A stretch of DNA of 55,464 bases from Paludibacteraceae bacterium (GCA_017558065.1 JAFYWK010000066.1:1-55464), one strand, 5' to 3'. Shown: positions 1-7,150, counted from the stretch's first letter. The notes: generated by a model not told the origin, from the letters alone. Numbers and translations are program-made.

Positions 1-6
1 AAGAAA

Positions 7-108
7 ATGAGACTTTTTGAACGGTTAAAAGCGTACCTTATTTTGGGCATTATCTTCTTTGCGATTTTTGCCCTTGTCCAACTTTTGCAACATTGGTTCA
101 ATTCTTAA
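7..108 (+). CDS. small single-span membrane protein, or tail of a longer gene
   Basis: An ATG at 7 opens a 33-residue reading frame with one hydrophobic segment (about residues 11-27) and a basic N-terminus. The frame is still open at base 1, so this could equally be the C-terminal end of a gene that begins outside the window. No family is recognised. It sits beside the small accessory genes that follow. Confidence 0.4.
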   Translation: MRLFERLKAYLILGIIFFAIFALVQLLQHWFNS

Positions 109-124
109 AAAACGACACTTTTCG

Positions 125-150
125 ACTACCACACTACCACATTACCACAT
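125..150 (+). repeat. ACTACCAC iteron-like words
   Basis: Three imperfect copies of an 8-9 base ACTACCAC word lie here. The same word forms the core of the inverted repeats at 294-333 and 4742-4781 and recurs inside the primase gene at 2922-2943. Together with the AT-rich palindrome at 241-256, it resembles a replication or recombination region, which is an inference only. Confidence 0.6.
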
Positions 151-156
151 ATTTTT

Positions 157-324
157 ATGAGTGAATTTCCGCTACATACTGCCCAACTGCTTAAAAACTA
201 CTTTCCAAAAATCGGCGATTTTTTAGGGGACTTTGGGGTAGTATATAATTATATACATAGTATATATTATATTTTTTTCGAGCGATACACCAACGACACA
301 TTTTTTTATGTGGTAGTGTGGTAG
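157..324 (+). CDS. hypothetical 55-residue ORF running into the left inverted repeat
   Basis: An ATG at 157 opens 55 codons that end with a TAG at 322-324, inside the left inverted repeat. The first 30 residues look protein-like. The rest translates AT-rich palindromic DNA and the repeat itself, so this may be a chance frame. No family is recognised. The 109-362 stretch otherwise holds only the repeats and the palindrome listed separately. Confidence 0.25.
   Translation: MSEFPLHTAQLLKNYFPKIGDFLGDFGVVYNYIHSIYYIFFERYTNDTFFYVVVW
241..256. promoter_or_regulatory. 16-bp perfect AT-rich palindrome
   Basis: GTATATAATTATATAC is a perfect palindrome, followed by about 20 bases of almost pure A+T. 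It lies between the ACTACCAC words and the left inverted repeat. It could be an operator or an unwinding element of an origin. The sequence alone cannot tell. Confidence 0.4.
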
Positions 325-333
325 TGTGGAAGT
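294..333 (+). repeat. left copy of a perfect 40-bp inverted repeat
   Basis: These 40 bases are identical to the reverse complement of 4742-4781. The repeat starts CGACACATTTTTTT and ends in tandem GTGTGGTA-type words. Identity stops abruptly at both edges. The pair encloses the accessory genes from 363 to 4588. Confidence 0.9.
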
Positions 334-362
334 AGAACAACAAAAATACACAATCTTAATAA

Positions 363-734
363 TTGACATATTATGAACGCAAAAATCACCCCCCCCAACC
401 TGCGAAAATCAAAGTAGATGAGTGTATCACTACCCTTCGCACCGCCCTCCGCCAAACCGAGCAACTCGCTCAGTATCTCCTAACCGCCAGCGCGCAAGCG
501 CAATTCTTCCCTGCCAACGACTATCGGCGTATCTACATCGAAGTCAAGGCGCACGCCCAAATTGGGCAGATCTTCCCCGCTCCTTATTCCTCTTTTTCCC
601 AACTCGCCGACCTTCTCACGCCTATCGTGGGCTGGGCGGTCGATGCTGCTTGTCTACAATCGTATTTCTATCGCGCTAACAAGCAGCACGCTCTAAAATC
701 CGATGTTTCTCGCCGTGCTAACCAGTTAAAATAG
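363..734 (+). CDS. hypothetical protein with a poly-C frame problem at its start
   Basis: The frame is open from a TTG at 363 for 123 codons. The natural-looking start is the ATG at 373, which lies in another frame and meets a stop after 14 codons. A run of eight C at 389-396 separates the two. One extra C, a loss of two, or a -1 slip would join ATG 373 to the long frame. The product is soluble, alanine-rich and unrecognised. It precedes a clear terminator at 743-790. Either the poly-C tract is a real on/off switch, or one base is wrong in the assembly. Confidence 0.55.
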   Translation: MTYYERKNHPPQPAKIKVDECITTLRTALRQTEQLAQYLLTASAQAQFFPANDYRRIYIEVKAHAQIGQIFPAPYSSFSQLADLLTPIVGWAVDAACLQSYFYRANKQHALKSDVSRRANQLK

Positions 735-742
735 CACTATTC

Positions 743-790
743 AAGCAAACGCTTGCGATTTCGTAGATTTCGCAAGCATTTGCTTTTTTA
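743..790 (+). terminator. Rho-independent terminator
   Basis: A 15-bp stem with a single mismatch (arms at about 744-758 and 770-784) closes an 11-base loop and runs into six T. It lies just after the stop at 734, so it ends the transcript of the poly-C gene. Confidence 0.85.
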
Positions 791-808
791 CACCCCGTAA
801 AATCCCAC

Positions 809-816
809 TACCTTTG
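809..816 (+). promoter_or_regulatory. -7 element TACCTTTG upstream of the DUF3127 gene
   Basis: TACCTTTG matches the Bacteroidetes -7 consensus and lies 58 bases before the ATG at 874. A TTTG about 26 bases upstream overlaps the terminator, so spacing is not ideal. Confidence 0.5.
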
Positions 817-873
817 CACCCGATTTCAATGCGCAACGAAATCCGCAATGTTTAACTACTAATTTTTAACAAC

Positions 874-1146
874 ATGGATTTTACAGGAATTATCAAACAC
901 ATCGGACAAATCGAACAGTTTGACACAAAAGACGGTAAGCATTGTCTTACCCGCGACATCGTCCTCGAAACGGACGAGCAGTACCCACGTTCGGCATGCG
1001 TTACACTCCGTAACGACCTTGCCCAGTCTTTCAACCTCAATATCGGGCAGCGCGCACACGTGAGCTTCGACATCTACGCACGCCCTAACCGTGAGGGTAC
1101 ACGTTATTTCAACCAACTAACCGCATGGCGTATCACTCCATGCTAA
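874..1146 (+). CDS. DUF3127 OB-fold protein, likely single-stranded DNA binding
   Basis: The 90-residue product has the hallmarks of DUF3127: a beta-rich N-terminus, the ILETDEQYP-type motif (VLETDEQYPRSACV), then VSFDIYARPNREGTRYF and a final LTAWRI strand. DUF3127 proteins are predicted OB folds found on Bacteroidetes mobile elements and phages, so a single-stranded DNA-binding role in replication fits. It begins a same-strand run of small genes leading to the primase-like gene at 2318. Family assignment is from remembered motifs. Function is inferred from fold and context. Confidence 0.8.
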   Translation: MDFTGIIKHIGQIEQFDTKDGKHCLTRDIVLETDEQYPRSACVTLRNDLAQSFNLNIGQRAHVSFDIYARPNREGTRYFNQLTAWRITPC

Positions 1147-1159
1147 AAAACGTACTACT

Positions 1160-1678
1160 ATGGCTACAAAGAAGAAACACGTGGAACTTCCACAATCGCA
1201 AGCGATGGGTTCAGTCGTTTATTTTTCGAACGCCGATAACGAGCTTTTTCAGTACATGCGCATCCGGCGGGTAGATAAAGAGCCAGACAACCAACTGCCT
1301 AACATCAACCTACCATTCGACAAGGCACTCAAGGGCTCTATCACCTTCCAGCGCGAACCGTCCGTCAAGAACGGTAAGTACATCCGCCAAGTCATTCGCC
1401 TTTACAAGAAGACCACCGCCAAACGTTCGGCTTCTATCTACGAAACGCGCTACTCCAAAGTGCGTGTCAGTAACTCCCGCGTGACCGTCACCATGTCTTT
1501 CCCGCTCACTGATGACCCGCTGCGCCTTAAGGCTCGCATGCAGAATTTCGCCAACGTCATCGTGGATGAATCCGACGAGATTGCTGCGCTCCTCAACCAA
1601 GAGGGCGACATCAAGGTGCAAGAGGCTTGGCACGACCTCAACGAGAAAACCGCTGATGAGGAAGGAGGCGCACAATGA
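1160..1678 (+). CDS. hypothetical protein, 172 residues, accessory
   Basis: I do not recognise this protein. It starts with a lysine-rich MATKKKH, has a basic middle (about residues 65-110) with alternating beta-type residues, and an acidic C-terminus. The basic, strand-rich character and its place 13 bases after the DUF3127 gene would suit a nucleic-acid-binding role, but no motif proves it. Its TGA overlaps the ATG of the next ORF, which suggests translational coupling. The last codons contain GGAGG and so double as a ribosome binding site for the next gene. Confidence 0.65.
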   Translation: MATKKKHVELPQSQAMGSVVYFSNADNELFQYMRIRRVDKEPDNQLPNINLPFDKALKGSITFQREPSVKNGKYIRQVIRLYKKTTAKRSASIYETRYSKVRVSNSRVTVTMSFPLTDDPLRLKARMQNFANVIVDESDEIAALLNQEGDIKVQEAWHDLNEKTADEEGGAQ

Positions 1679-1797
1679 TAGGCACATTTTTCGCAGGATT
1701 CTTTCTTGGCTTCGCTGCTACTTTTGCTGGTGCTATCCTTGCTATTACCAGGAAAGGAAAACAAAACAAGGAAGGAGGCAACCATGATCAATGTTGA
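1675..1797 (+). CDS. 40-residue membrane peptide, translationally coupled
   Basis: ATG at 1675 overlaps the upstream stop as ATGA. The peptide has one glycine/alanine-rich hydrophobic helix (residues 2-25) then a lysine-rich tail. GGAGG stands 7 bases before the ATG. Strong Shine-Dalgarno sites are unusual in Bacteroidota, so this one marks the gene set as foreign or phage-like. It overlaps the next gene by 14 bases and its own codons supply that gene's GGAGG. No family is recognised. Confidence 0.55.
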   Translation: MIGTFFAGFFLGFAATFAGAILAITRKGKQNKEGGNHDQC

Positions 1798-1999
1798 TGC
1801 AACCGTCATGCTGTTCTCGGACAGCCAACAGCAACGCGCTTCTGCCTACCACCGCGGCGAAGCTTCTGGTATTATTGCCTTGCTCGTTGTAGCTGGCGTA
1901 GATGACCCTGATTTCGGACAAATGATTTTGCACGCTTCTTTACGTATCTGCGATGAGTTAGAGAAACGTGGGGTAAAGGAGATACCCGCCGAAGACTAA
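1784..1999 (+). CDS. small hypothetical protein, 71 residues
   Basis: The frame is open further upstream, but the start is set at ATG 1784 because AAGGAGGCAACC lies directly before it. The product shows a pattern YHxG-x4-I-x2-LL-x2-A-x3-D-x2-F-x3-IL-xAS-xRI. The 68-residue product at 2087-2293 shares this pattern, so the two look like diverged duplicates. Role is unknown. It ends 13 bases before a strong inverted repeat. Confidence 0.65.
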   Translation: MINVDATVMLFSDSQQQRASAYHRGEASGIIALLVVAGVDDPDFGQMILHASLRICDELEKRGVKEIPAED

Positions 2000-2012
2000 C
2001 ACTTTTTTCACG

Positions 2013-2059
2013 AGCGGGGAGTTCTGCAACGAACACCTTTCGGGCATTTACTCCCCGCT
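2013..2059 (+). other. hairpin between the two small paralogues
   Basis: AGCGGGGAGT (2013-2022) and ACTCCCCGCT (2050-2059) are perfect 10-base arms around a 27-base spacer. The long loop and the short T run after it make it a poor terminator. It may be an attenuator or an RNA structure controlling the following gene. Confidence 0.5.
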
Positions 2060-2086
2060 ATTGTTTAACTATTAACTATCACTATT

Positions 2087-2293
2087 ATGCCTAAAAAAAA
2101 TAACCTTCTGAGGATTACAGGCGATGCGCACATCGCGTTCAATATCCTCAAAAAAGAAGAAGAAACGTCATTTTTCTATCACGGCTCAGATACCAACATC
2201 GCTATGATGCTCGCGCTCGCAGCACATGCCGACAAACGTTTTGCCCGTATCCTTGATATGGCAAGCCGTATCACTATCGAAATTCAACCCTAA
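2087..2293 (+). CDS. small hypothetical protein, 68 residues, paralogue of the 1784 gene
   Basis: ATG at 2087 opens a 68-residue product with a lysine-rich start. Its centre (FYHGSDTNIAMMLALAAHAD) and end (ILDMASRITIEI) follow the same residue pattern as the 71-residue protein encoded at 1784-1999. Function is unknown. It precedes the primase-like gene by 24 bases and is probably on the same transcript. Confidence 0.65.
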   Translation: MPKKNNLLRITGDAHIAFNILKKEEETSFFYHGSDTNIAMMLALAAHADKRFARILDMASRITIEIQP

Positions 2294-2317
2294 TGTATAA
2301 CCCCTAATCATTTTACT

Positions 2318-4588
2318 ATGCTTCCAAGAATTTGCATACAAGATTCTATCATCGCGGGCAAACCGCGCCCTGTCCTTTGGGCAGACATCGAGGCAGCCAT
2401 GCGCCAGCCGTCTGTCCAAGACATCTGCGATAAAATCAAACTCCTCGACGGCAAAGACCCCGACGAGATGGCGCTCCTCAAAAAGCACCTACCTATCATC
2501 ACGCCGCACACATGCCGTTTCCGTGGCGATGGCGCGCGCAGGTCGTCCAACGCCGTCCCATCGGGACTGGTCATGCTCGATATCGACCACATCGACGACC
2601 CACGCGATTTCTTCTCACGTTGGATTGCTCAACAACTCACATCGGAGAATAAAATCTACTTCGTAGCCATCACTCCAAGCGGGCACGGCTTACGTGTCAT
2701 CGCCGAGCGTGAGCCCGAGGAGTCTATCCCCGCTGCACAAAAGCGCCTTGCTACTTGGTTCGCACTCACCGAGTTCGACGCAGTTACCAAAGACCTGGCA
2801 CGAGCGTCCTACCTCATGCCATGGTCGTATGTCCTCTACTGCGAACCCGCAGGGCTCAACTTCGGCACACCCGAGCAAGAGGCAATCGTTACCACCCATT
2901 TCGCTCAACTCGAAGCGCAGTCCCACACTACCACACTACCACAACAAAATGTGAGCGAATCACCCCAAGAAAAGTCCGCCCCTTCAGGGGAGGATTTAGG
3001 AGGGGCTACTTTTCGTGGTATCGAATACGCTGCCATTGTCCGCGAGTTGGAGAATCTCCTTGGCGGGACACCTGCAATGGGCGAGCGAAACCAGTTTTAT
3101 TTCACGTTGGTGCGTTACATGCGCTATATCTGCGATTTCAATGCAGACAAGTGTGTAGCCGTCCTGCCTGATTATGGACTATCCCTCGGCGAGCGCCATG
3201 CCACCGCGATGTCTTCTGTCAATCGCCCACGCAAAGGCGATATGCCAGAACTCCTCCAACGCGCCATCACCGCCGCAGAACACGCCCTAAACAACGACAC
3301 CGAAGGCTCGCCTATCGCCAATAGCCAATCGCCTAATAGCCTCCCACCCCTTCCACGTGTGCTGGAATTGATCTGCCGTCGCTTGCCCGAGCCCTTCCGC
3401 CCTGCCATGGTCATTGCTGCCTTGCCTATCCTTGGCGCGTTGGCTACACGCGTGCGCTTTCAGTACCTCGACAAGCAGGAGCACTCTTTCTCCTTCATGT
3501 CATGTATCACCGCGCCAGCGGCTACAGGTAAGTCCTTTATCCGCAAGCCCGTCAATCTGCTACTAACCCCTATCGACCGCCAAGATGAACTCGAACGAAA
3601 ACGAGAAGAGGAGTACAAAGAAGCCCTCCGAGCTGCCAAGAACAGCAAGATGCAACCTACCAACCCGCGCGCCTGCCCTCGAAACAACGGTATTAACGTA
3701 TCCATCGCCAAACTGCTACAACTCCTTGCCTATTCCGATGGTAAGCACCTCATCGGCATTGGCGAAGAGATTGATACTTTGGTTAAGTCCGAACGCGCAG
3801 GGGTATGGTCACAGAAGTCAGATATCTATCGTCTTGGTTTCGACAATGCCAAGTACGGACAAAACTACATGTCTGACAACTCTTTCTCTGCCAATGTGCC
3901 TGTTTTCTACAACCTTTTGCTCACTGGTACTCCAGGCGGAATGTATCGTTTCTTTAAGGATGTTGAAGACGGATTGGTCACCCGTTTTTGCTTCGCGCAA
4001 TTACCCGATATGTTTGGTTCAGACATCCCTGCCTTTGAGAATTACACTGAAGCCGAAGAGCGTGAGATCATTGATATAGCCGAGTGCTTGGATAAGGCGG
4101 CAGGTACTATTGCATGTTCGCATGTAGGAGTGCGTATCCGTAGGTGGCTGAATGAGAAGCGCGATATAGCAATCCGTGAGGATAGCCGTGCCGTGGACAC
4201 CTTGCGCAAGCGTGCGGCTGTGATTGGCTATCGTGCGGGCATGTTGGCTTATCTGCTCAATGAGTGCGTGTATGAGAAATCGGTGGGTGAGTTTGCAAGT
4301 TGGGTAGCGGAGTATGTCTTCCAAAATCAAATGCAGCTGTTTGGCAGTAAGTTTGAGGAGGTAGCGCAGAGCCAATTGGTGATGAATGAGCGCAAGAGTT
4401 GTGTCGTGAGTTTATTGCAACAATTGTCAGAGCAGTTTACGAGGAACGAACTGATGGCGTTGCGAGCAAGGAATGGTCAGAGTACTCGTGTGGATATGGT
4501 CTTGAATCGTTGGAAGTCCTCGGGCTTTATCACGCAAGTGGACAAAACCACCTACAAAAAGACCCCTAAAGCCCACCTTCCAAAATAA
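2318..4588 (+). CDS. BT4734-like primase domain plus DUF3987 helicase-like protein
   Basis: The 756-residue protein begins with a BT4734-like (VirE_N) domain, about residues 30-210. It carries VMLDIDHIDD and TPSGHGLRV, which match the acidic and sGHG-type motifs of the archaeo-eukaryotic primase superfamily. A DUF3987 helicase-like region follows at about 340-650, with a P-loop variant APAATGKS (399-406) and an acidic GEEID (482-486). Such proteins sit in Bacteroidales mobile elements and are thought to start replication. Three in-frame low-complexity inserts (residues about 202-210, 218-230 and 330-343) lie in linkers. It is the main gene between the 40-bp inverted repeats. Family calls come from motifs. 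The replication role is inferred. Confidence 0.8.
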   Translation: MLPRICIQDSIIAGKPRPVLWADIEAAMRQPSVQDICDKIKLLDGKDPDEMALLKKHLPIITPHTCRFRGDGARRSSNAVPSGLVMLDIDHIDDPRDFFSRWIAQQLTSENKIYFVAITPSGHGLRVIAEREPEESIPAAQKRLATWFALTEFDAVTKDLARASYLMPWSYVLYCEPAGLNFGTPEQEAIVTTHFAQLEAQSHTTTLPQQNVSESPQEKSAPSGEDLGGATFRGIEYAAIVRELENLLGGTPAMGERNQFYFTLVRYMRYICDFNADKCVAVLPDYGLSLGERHATAMSSVNRPRKGDMPELLQRAITAAEHALNNDTEGSPIANSQSPNSLPPLPRVLELICRRLPEPFRPAMVIAALPILGALATRVRFQYLDKQEHSFSFMSCITAPAATGKSFIRKPVNLLLTPIDRQDELERKREEEYKEALRAAKNSKMQPTNPRACPRNNGINVSIAKLLQLLAYSDGKHLIGIGEEIDTLVKSERAGVWSQKSDIYRLGFDNAKYGQNYMSDNSFSANVPVFYNLLLTGTPGGMYRFFKDVEDGLVTRFCFAQLPDMFGSDIPAFENYTEAEEREIIDIAECLDKAAGTIACSHVGVRIRRWLNEKRDIAIREDSRAVDTLRKRAAVIGYRAGMLAYLLNECVYEKSVGEFASWVAEYVFQNQMQLFGSKFEEVAQSQLVMNERKSCVVSLLQQLSEQFTRNELMALRARNGQSTRVDMVLNRWKSSGFITQVDKTTYKKTPKAHLPK
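2922..2943 (+). repeat. ACTACCAC words inside the primase gene
   Basis: CACACTACCACACTACCACA repeats the core of the 40-bp inverted repeat, here in frame within the linker after the primase domain. The reading frame is kept. Confidence 0.7.
2977..3007 (+). repeat. CCCCT/AGGGG hairpin word in the primase gene
   Basis: CCCCTTCAGGGG (2979-2990) is a small perfect hairpin followed by GAGGATTTAGGAGGGGC. It reads through in frame as a glycine-rich linker. It resembles dispersed GC-rich repeats that I recall from other Bacteroidetes. Confidence 0.55.
3309..3345 (+). repeat. GCCAATAGCC/GCCTAATAGCC words in the primase gene
   Basis: Three to four variants of CGCC(T)A(A)T(A)GCC follow each other in the linker before the DUF3987 region. 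They are in frame and encode a serine/proline/asparagine-rich segment. Confidence 0.5.
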
Positions 4589-4638
4589 CCATTTTCATGC
4601 ACCAAATAACCGACCGTTTGTATAATACATTCGCGGTG

Positions 4639-4670
4639 CAAAGGTACGAAAAATATATGATATATGCAAA
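4639..4670 (-). promoter_or_regulatory. orphan Bacteroidetes promoter pointing left
   Basis: On the minus strand, TTTG (4667-4670), 20 bases, TACCTTTG (4639-4646) is a textbook promoter. It faces the 3' end of the primase gene. The only downstream frames are about ten codons long or shadows, so it would make an antisense RNA, or it is a relic of a gene cut by the element. Together with the repeat at 4742-4781, it is all that 4589-4847 holds. Confidence 0.7.
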
Positions 4671-4741
4671 TAAAATCAACCAAAAAATCGCGGGGAAAAG
4701 CCGCGAGGTTTGAAACAAAGACACGATGCCACGCGGCGCGC

Positions 4742-4781
4742 ACTTCCACACTACCACACTACCACATAAAAAAATGTGTCG
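4742..4781 (-). repeat. right copy of the perfect 40-bp inverted repeat
   Basis: This is the exact reverse complement of 294-333, including a run of seven A/T. Sequence outside the 40 bases is unrelated. No transposase or integrase lies between the two copies. Confidence 0.9.
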
Positions 4782-4847
4782 AAGGATTATCTGGTGATTT
4801 GCAGGTCAGAAATTTGCACGCGATTCCAATGACGCGGTCATCCTTCA

Positions 4848-5690
4848 TTATTTCTTGATTTCGAAGTGGTCCACATCTTTCCAGAGTGGTAGCACCTCGC
4901 GGAAATGGTGGAGTTTGGCAATATCAAAATCGGCAATCTTGGTGCCTTCTTCATCGTCTGCGAAAGACACTATCGGTTGCAAGCGAGTGTCATACGCCAC
5001 CGAATGACCATTATAGTGCAAGCCCATGCCATCATCGCCCACGCAGTTCACCGCCGCAATATAGCACTGGTTCTCCGTAGCACGCGCTGCAATGAGCGCA
5101 TCCCAATACTGAATACGGATATCGGGCCAATTGGCTACCACCAAAATAATATCATAGTCACTTCCCGACTGATTGCGTGCCCAGACTGGGAAACGCAAGT
5201 CGTAGCAGACGAGCAAAAGAATCTTCACACCCTGGTACTCGAAGATACAGCGTTTCTCAGCAGGTTGGAAGAACAAATCCTCGCCGCCGTGGGCATATAA
5301 GTGGCGTTTGTCTTGAATTTCAATCGGATATCGGTTATCGGACGCTTCGCTATCGGTTATCGGTTTTTGATGAGGTTTAATCATAAAGCCACGGTTGACG
5401 AGCTTTACTCGGACATCGGATATCGGATATCGGTTATCGGGTACGCAGATGAATGAGCTAACGATGGCTACGCCACTTTGGTCGGCTGCCGCTTGCAGGC
5501 GGCGGATAATGTCGCCGTCCATCGTTTCTGCCAATTCGGGATGATCCGTACAGAAGCCTGTGGCAAACATCTCAGGCAGTACCGCCACATCGGCTTTGCC
5601 AGCCAATGCGGCGATACGCTGTTCTGCAAGGCGGAGGTTGGTTTCCTTATCCGCCCATGCAATGGGGTATTGTAGTAATGCTATTCGCAT
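4848..5690 (-). CDS. nitrilase-superfamily amidase, omega-amidase-like
   Basis: The 280-residue protein has the nitrilase triad Glu40 (VLPEMFATGF), Lys128 (QDKRHLY) and Cys162 (LLVCYDLRFP). The spacing and GLHYNGHS near the end fit the omega-amidase (YafV/Nit2) branch, which hydrolyses alpha-ketoglutaramate or alpha-ketosuccinamate in the cytoplasm. Two stretches, about residues 84-93 and 110-125, come from TATCGG word repeats inserted in frame ahead of the catalytic lysine. Family members are usually shorter there. Start is ATG 5690, abutting a tandem repeat. It is on the same strand as the four-helix ORF and floA but separated from them by repeats. Substrate is inferred. Confidence 0.85.
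   Translation of the reverse strand: MRIALLQYPIAWADKETNLRLAEQRIAALAGKADVAVLPEMFATGFCTDHPELAETMDGDIIRRLQAAADQSGVAIVSSFICVPDNRYPISDVRVKLVNRGFMIKPHQKPITDSEASDNRYPIEIQDKRHLYAHGGEDLFFQPAEKRCIFEYQGVKILLLVCYDLRFPVWARNQSGSDYDIILVVANWPDIRIQYWDALIAARATENQCYIAAVNCVGDDGMGLHYNGHSVAYDTRLQPIVSFADDEEGTKIADFDIAKLHHFREVLPLWKDVDHFEIKK
5323..5441 (-). repeat. TATCGG word mosaic inside the nitrilase gene
   Basis: ATCGGATATCGGTTATCGG-type words appear in two clusters (5323-5366 and 5411-5441), the first broken by ACGCTTCGC. Both stay in frame and encode NRYPI twice. This looks like recent in-frame insertion of a mosaic repeat into a conserved enzyme. Confidence 0.75.
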
Positions 5691-5696
5691 AATTGG

Positions 5697-5740
5697 TTAA
5701 TGGACGCTACGCTAATGGTTAATGGACGCTACGCTATTGG
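5697..5740. repeat. 22-bp tandem repeat, two copies
   Basis: TTAATGGACGCTACGCTAATGG (5697-5718) is followed by a copy with one change (5719-5740). The tract encodes the last residues and the stop of the four-helix protein and lies 7 bases from the nitrilase start. Confidence 0.9.
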
Positions 5741-6092
5741 ATAGCCTGCGACTCTTTAACCCTGTTATTATTTTAGCTAATGTATGAATCTTTTTATACA
5801 TGAAGTCATATTCATCGCTTGATATATAATTTAAATCTTTTGCGATTTCAAGCTGACAGTCTGTTTCCATTAATGAACCAAAAGCAATGTCTAAAAAATG
5901 GCATTGCTCTTTAACTGCAGATCTAGATAATCCTTCCGCGATATTGGAGGGAACGGAAATTGCTGCTCTCCGAATTTGGTTACAAAGAACAAACTTTTCT
6001 TCATCGGGAAATCGTTTAGTTGCATCATATATCATTCTGACAAGTTCCTTTGCCATGATATAAGCATCTAGTTTCTTATACGAATTATCCAT
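5712..6092 (-). CDS. four-helix bundle protein, S23/IVP family
   Basis: The 126-residue protein matches the four-helix-bundle family first seen in 23S rRNA intervening sequences. It shows the hallmark RRAAISVPSNIAEGLSR and the helix ending in EFLxxAxGSxxE-like HFLDIAFGSLMETDCQL. The family is structurally like Avd of diversity-generating retroelements and is scattered through Bacteroidetes genomes. Its last eight residues and stop are encoded by the 22-bp tandem repeat. Another mosaic lies immediately upstream. It is therefore enclosed by repeats between two unrelated conserved genes, as if it moved in with them. No reverse transcriptase or rRNA is near. Function is unknown. Confidence 0.85.
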   Translation of the reverse strand: MDNSYKKLDAYIMAKELVRMIYDATKRFPDEEKFVLCNQIRRAAISVPSNIAEGLSRSAVKEQCHFLDIAFGSLMETDCQLEIAKDLNYISSDEYDFMYKKIHTLAKIITGLKSRRLSNSVASINH

Positions 6093-6096
6093 AAGC

Positions 6097-6180
6097 CTTT
6101 TTCCCTTACCCCTTATCCAATATCAATTAGGCGGAACGCCGTCCATTATCCCTTAGCAGCATTGCTGCGTCCATTATTAG
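6097..6180. repeat. ATAATGGACG word/hairpin mosaic at the floA 3' end
   Basis: On the minus strand ATAATGGACG occurs twice, around the small hairpins GCAGCATTGCTGC (6156-6168) and GGCGGAACGCC (6130-6140), followed by TTGG/TAAGGG words. It supplies the last ten codons and the stop of floA and fills the gap to the four-helix gene. Confidence 0.8.
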
Positions 6181-7135
6181 CAGGCTTGCCGATGGCTTCG
6201 CGCATGGTGGTGTCTGCTTGGATATTTTGCATGCGGTAGTAGTCCATGATACCCAAGTTGCCATTGCGGAAAGCCTCTGCCATCGCTTGTGGCACCAATG
6301 CCTCTGCTTCAATCACTTTCGCCTTTGCCTCTTGCGCCTTGGCCTTCATCTCTTGCTCGGTAGCAATAGCCATAGCACGACGCTCCTCTGCCTTAGCTTG
6401 AGCGATGTTCTTATCCGCCTCTGCTTGGTCCATTTGGAGTTGTGCACCAATGTTCTTACCTACATCAATATCCGCAATATCAATACTGAGAATCTCAAAT
6501 GCTGTACCAGCGTCCAAACCCTTGCTGAGCACCAGTTTAGAGATGCTATCTGGGTTCTCAAGCACCATCTTGTGGCTATCTGAAGAACCGATAGAAGAAA
6601 CGATACCCTCGCCTACACGAGCAAGGATAGTGTCCTCACCAGCACCACCGACCAATTGGCGGATATTAGCACGCACAGTCACGCGGGCCTTAGCAATGAG
6701 CTGAATACCGTCCTTAGCCACAGCAGTCACAGGAGGCGTGTCAATCACGCGAGGGTTAACCGACATCTGCACTGCCTCAAACACATCACGACCCGCCAGG
6801 TCAATGGCAGTAGCCATTTGGAAAGTCAATGCCATATTCGCTTTGCTGGCACTCACAAGCGCATGCACCACGCGCTCGATATGTCCACCTGCAAGGAAGT
6901 GCGCCTCCAGTCCATCGCGCTTCACATCGGTGAGACCCGCCTTGTGCGCCTCAATCAGACAGTTCACAATACGTGTTGGTGGTACCTTACGGATACGCAT
7001 CAGGAAGAGCTGAACCAACGACACATGTACGCCGCTCACTACTGCGTTGATCCACAGCATGAAAGGTACATAATAGAAGAAAATAATCACGAAAATGGCA
7101 AGAATAGCCACTAATACAATTTGTAGTAGTTCCAT
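6146..7135 (-). CDS. floA: flotillin-like protein FloA
   Basis: The 329-residue protein has an N-terminal membrane hairpin (about residues 5-27), a PHB/SPFH domain with the conserved [19 protein letters not shown], and an alanine/glutamate-rich coiled segment (about 235-285). It ends in the [13 protein letters not shown] motif typical of FloA. FloA organises functional membrane microdomains. The natural end is near GKPANN. The last residues are encoded by a mosaic repeat. The nfeD-like gene lies upstream on the same strand, the usual nfeD-floA pairing, and both probably use the promoter at 7779-7810. Confidence 0.93.
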   Translation of the reverse strand: MELLQIVLVAILAIFVIIFFYYVPFMLWINAVVSGVHVSLVQLFLMRIRKVPPTRIVNCLIEAHKAGLTDVKRDGLEAHFLAGGHIERVVHALVSASKANMALTFQMATAIDLAGRDVFEAVQMSVNPRVIDTPPVTAVAKDGIQLIAKARVTVRANIRQLVGGAGEDTILARVGEGIVSSIGSSDSHKMVLENPDSISKLVLSKGLDAGTAFEILSIDIADIDVGKNIGAQLQMDQAEADKNIAQAKAEERRAMAIATEQEMKAKAQEAKAKVIEAEALVPQAMAEAFRNGNLGIMDYYRMQNIQADTTMREAIGKPANNGRSNAAKG

Positions 7136-7150
7136 ATTATTTGAATTTAA

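Noticed and set aside
294-4781. Inverted-repeat island considered as an insertion sequence
   Set aside because: No transposase-like protein lies inside, no target duplication is seen at the edges, and the gene content is replication-like.
5712-6092. Four-helix protein considered as Avd of a diversity-generating retroelement
   Set aside because: No reverse transcriptase and no template/variable repeat pair is visible in the window.
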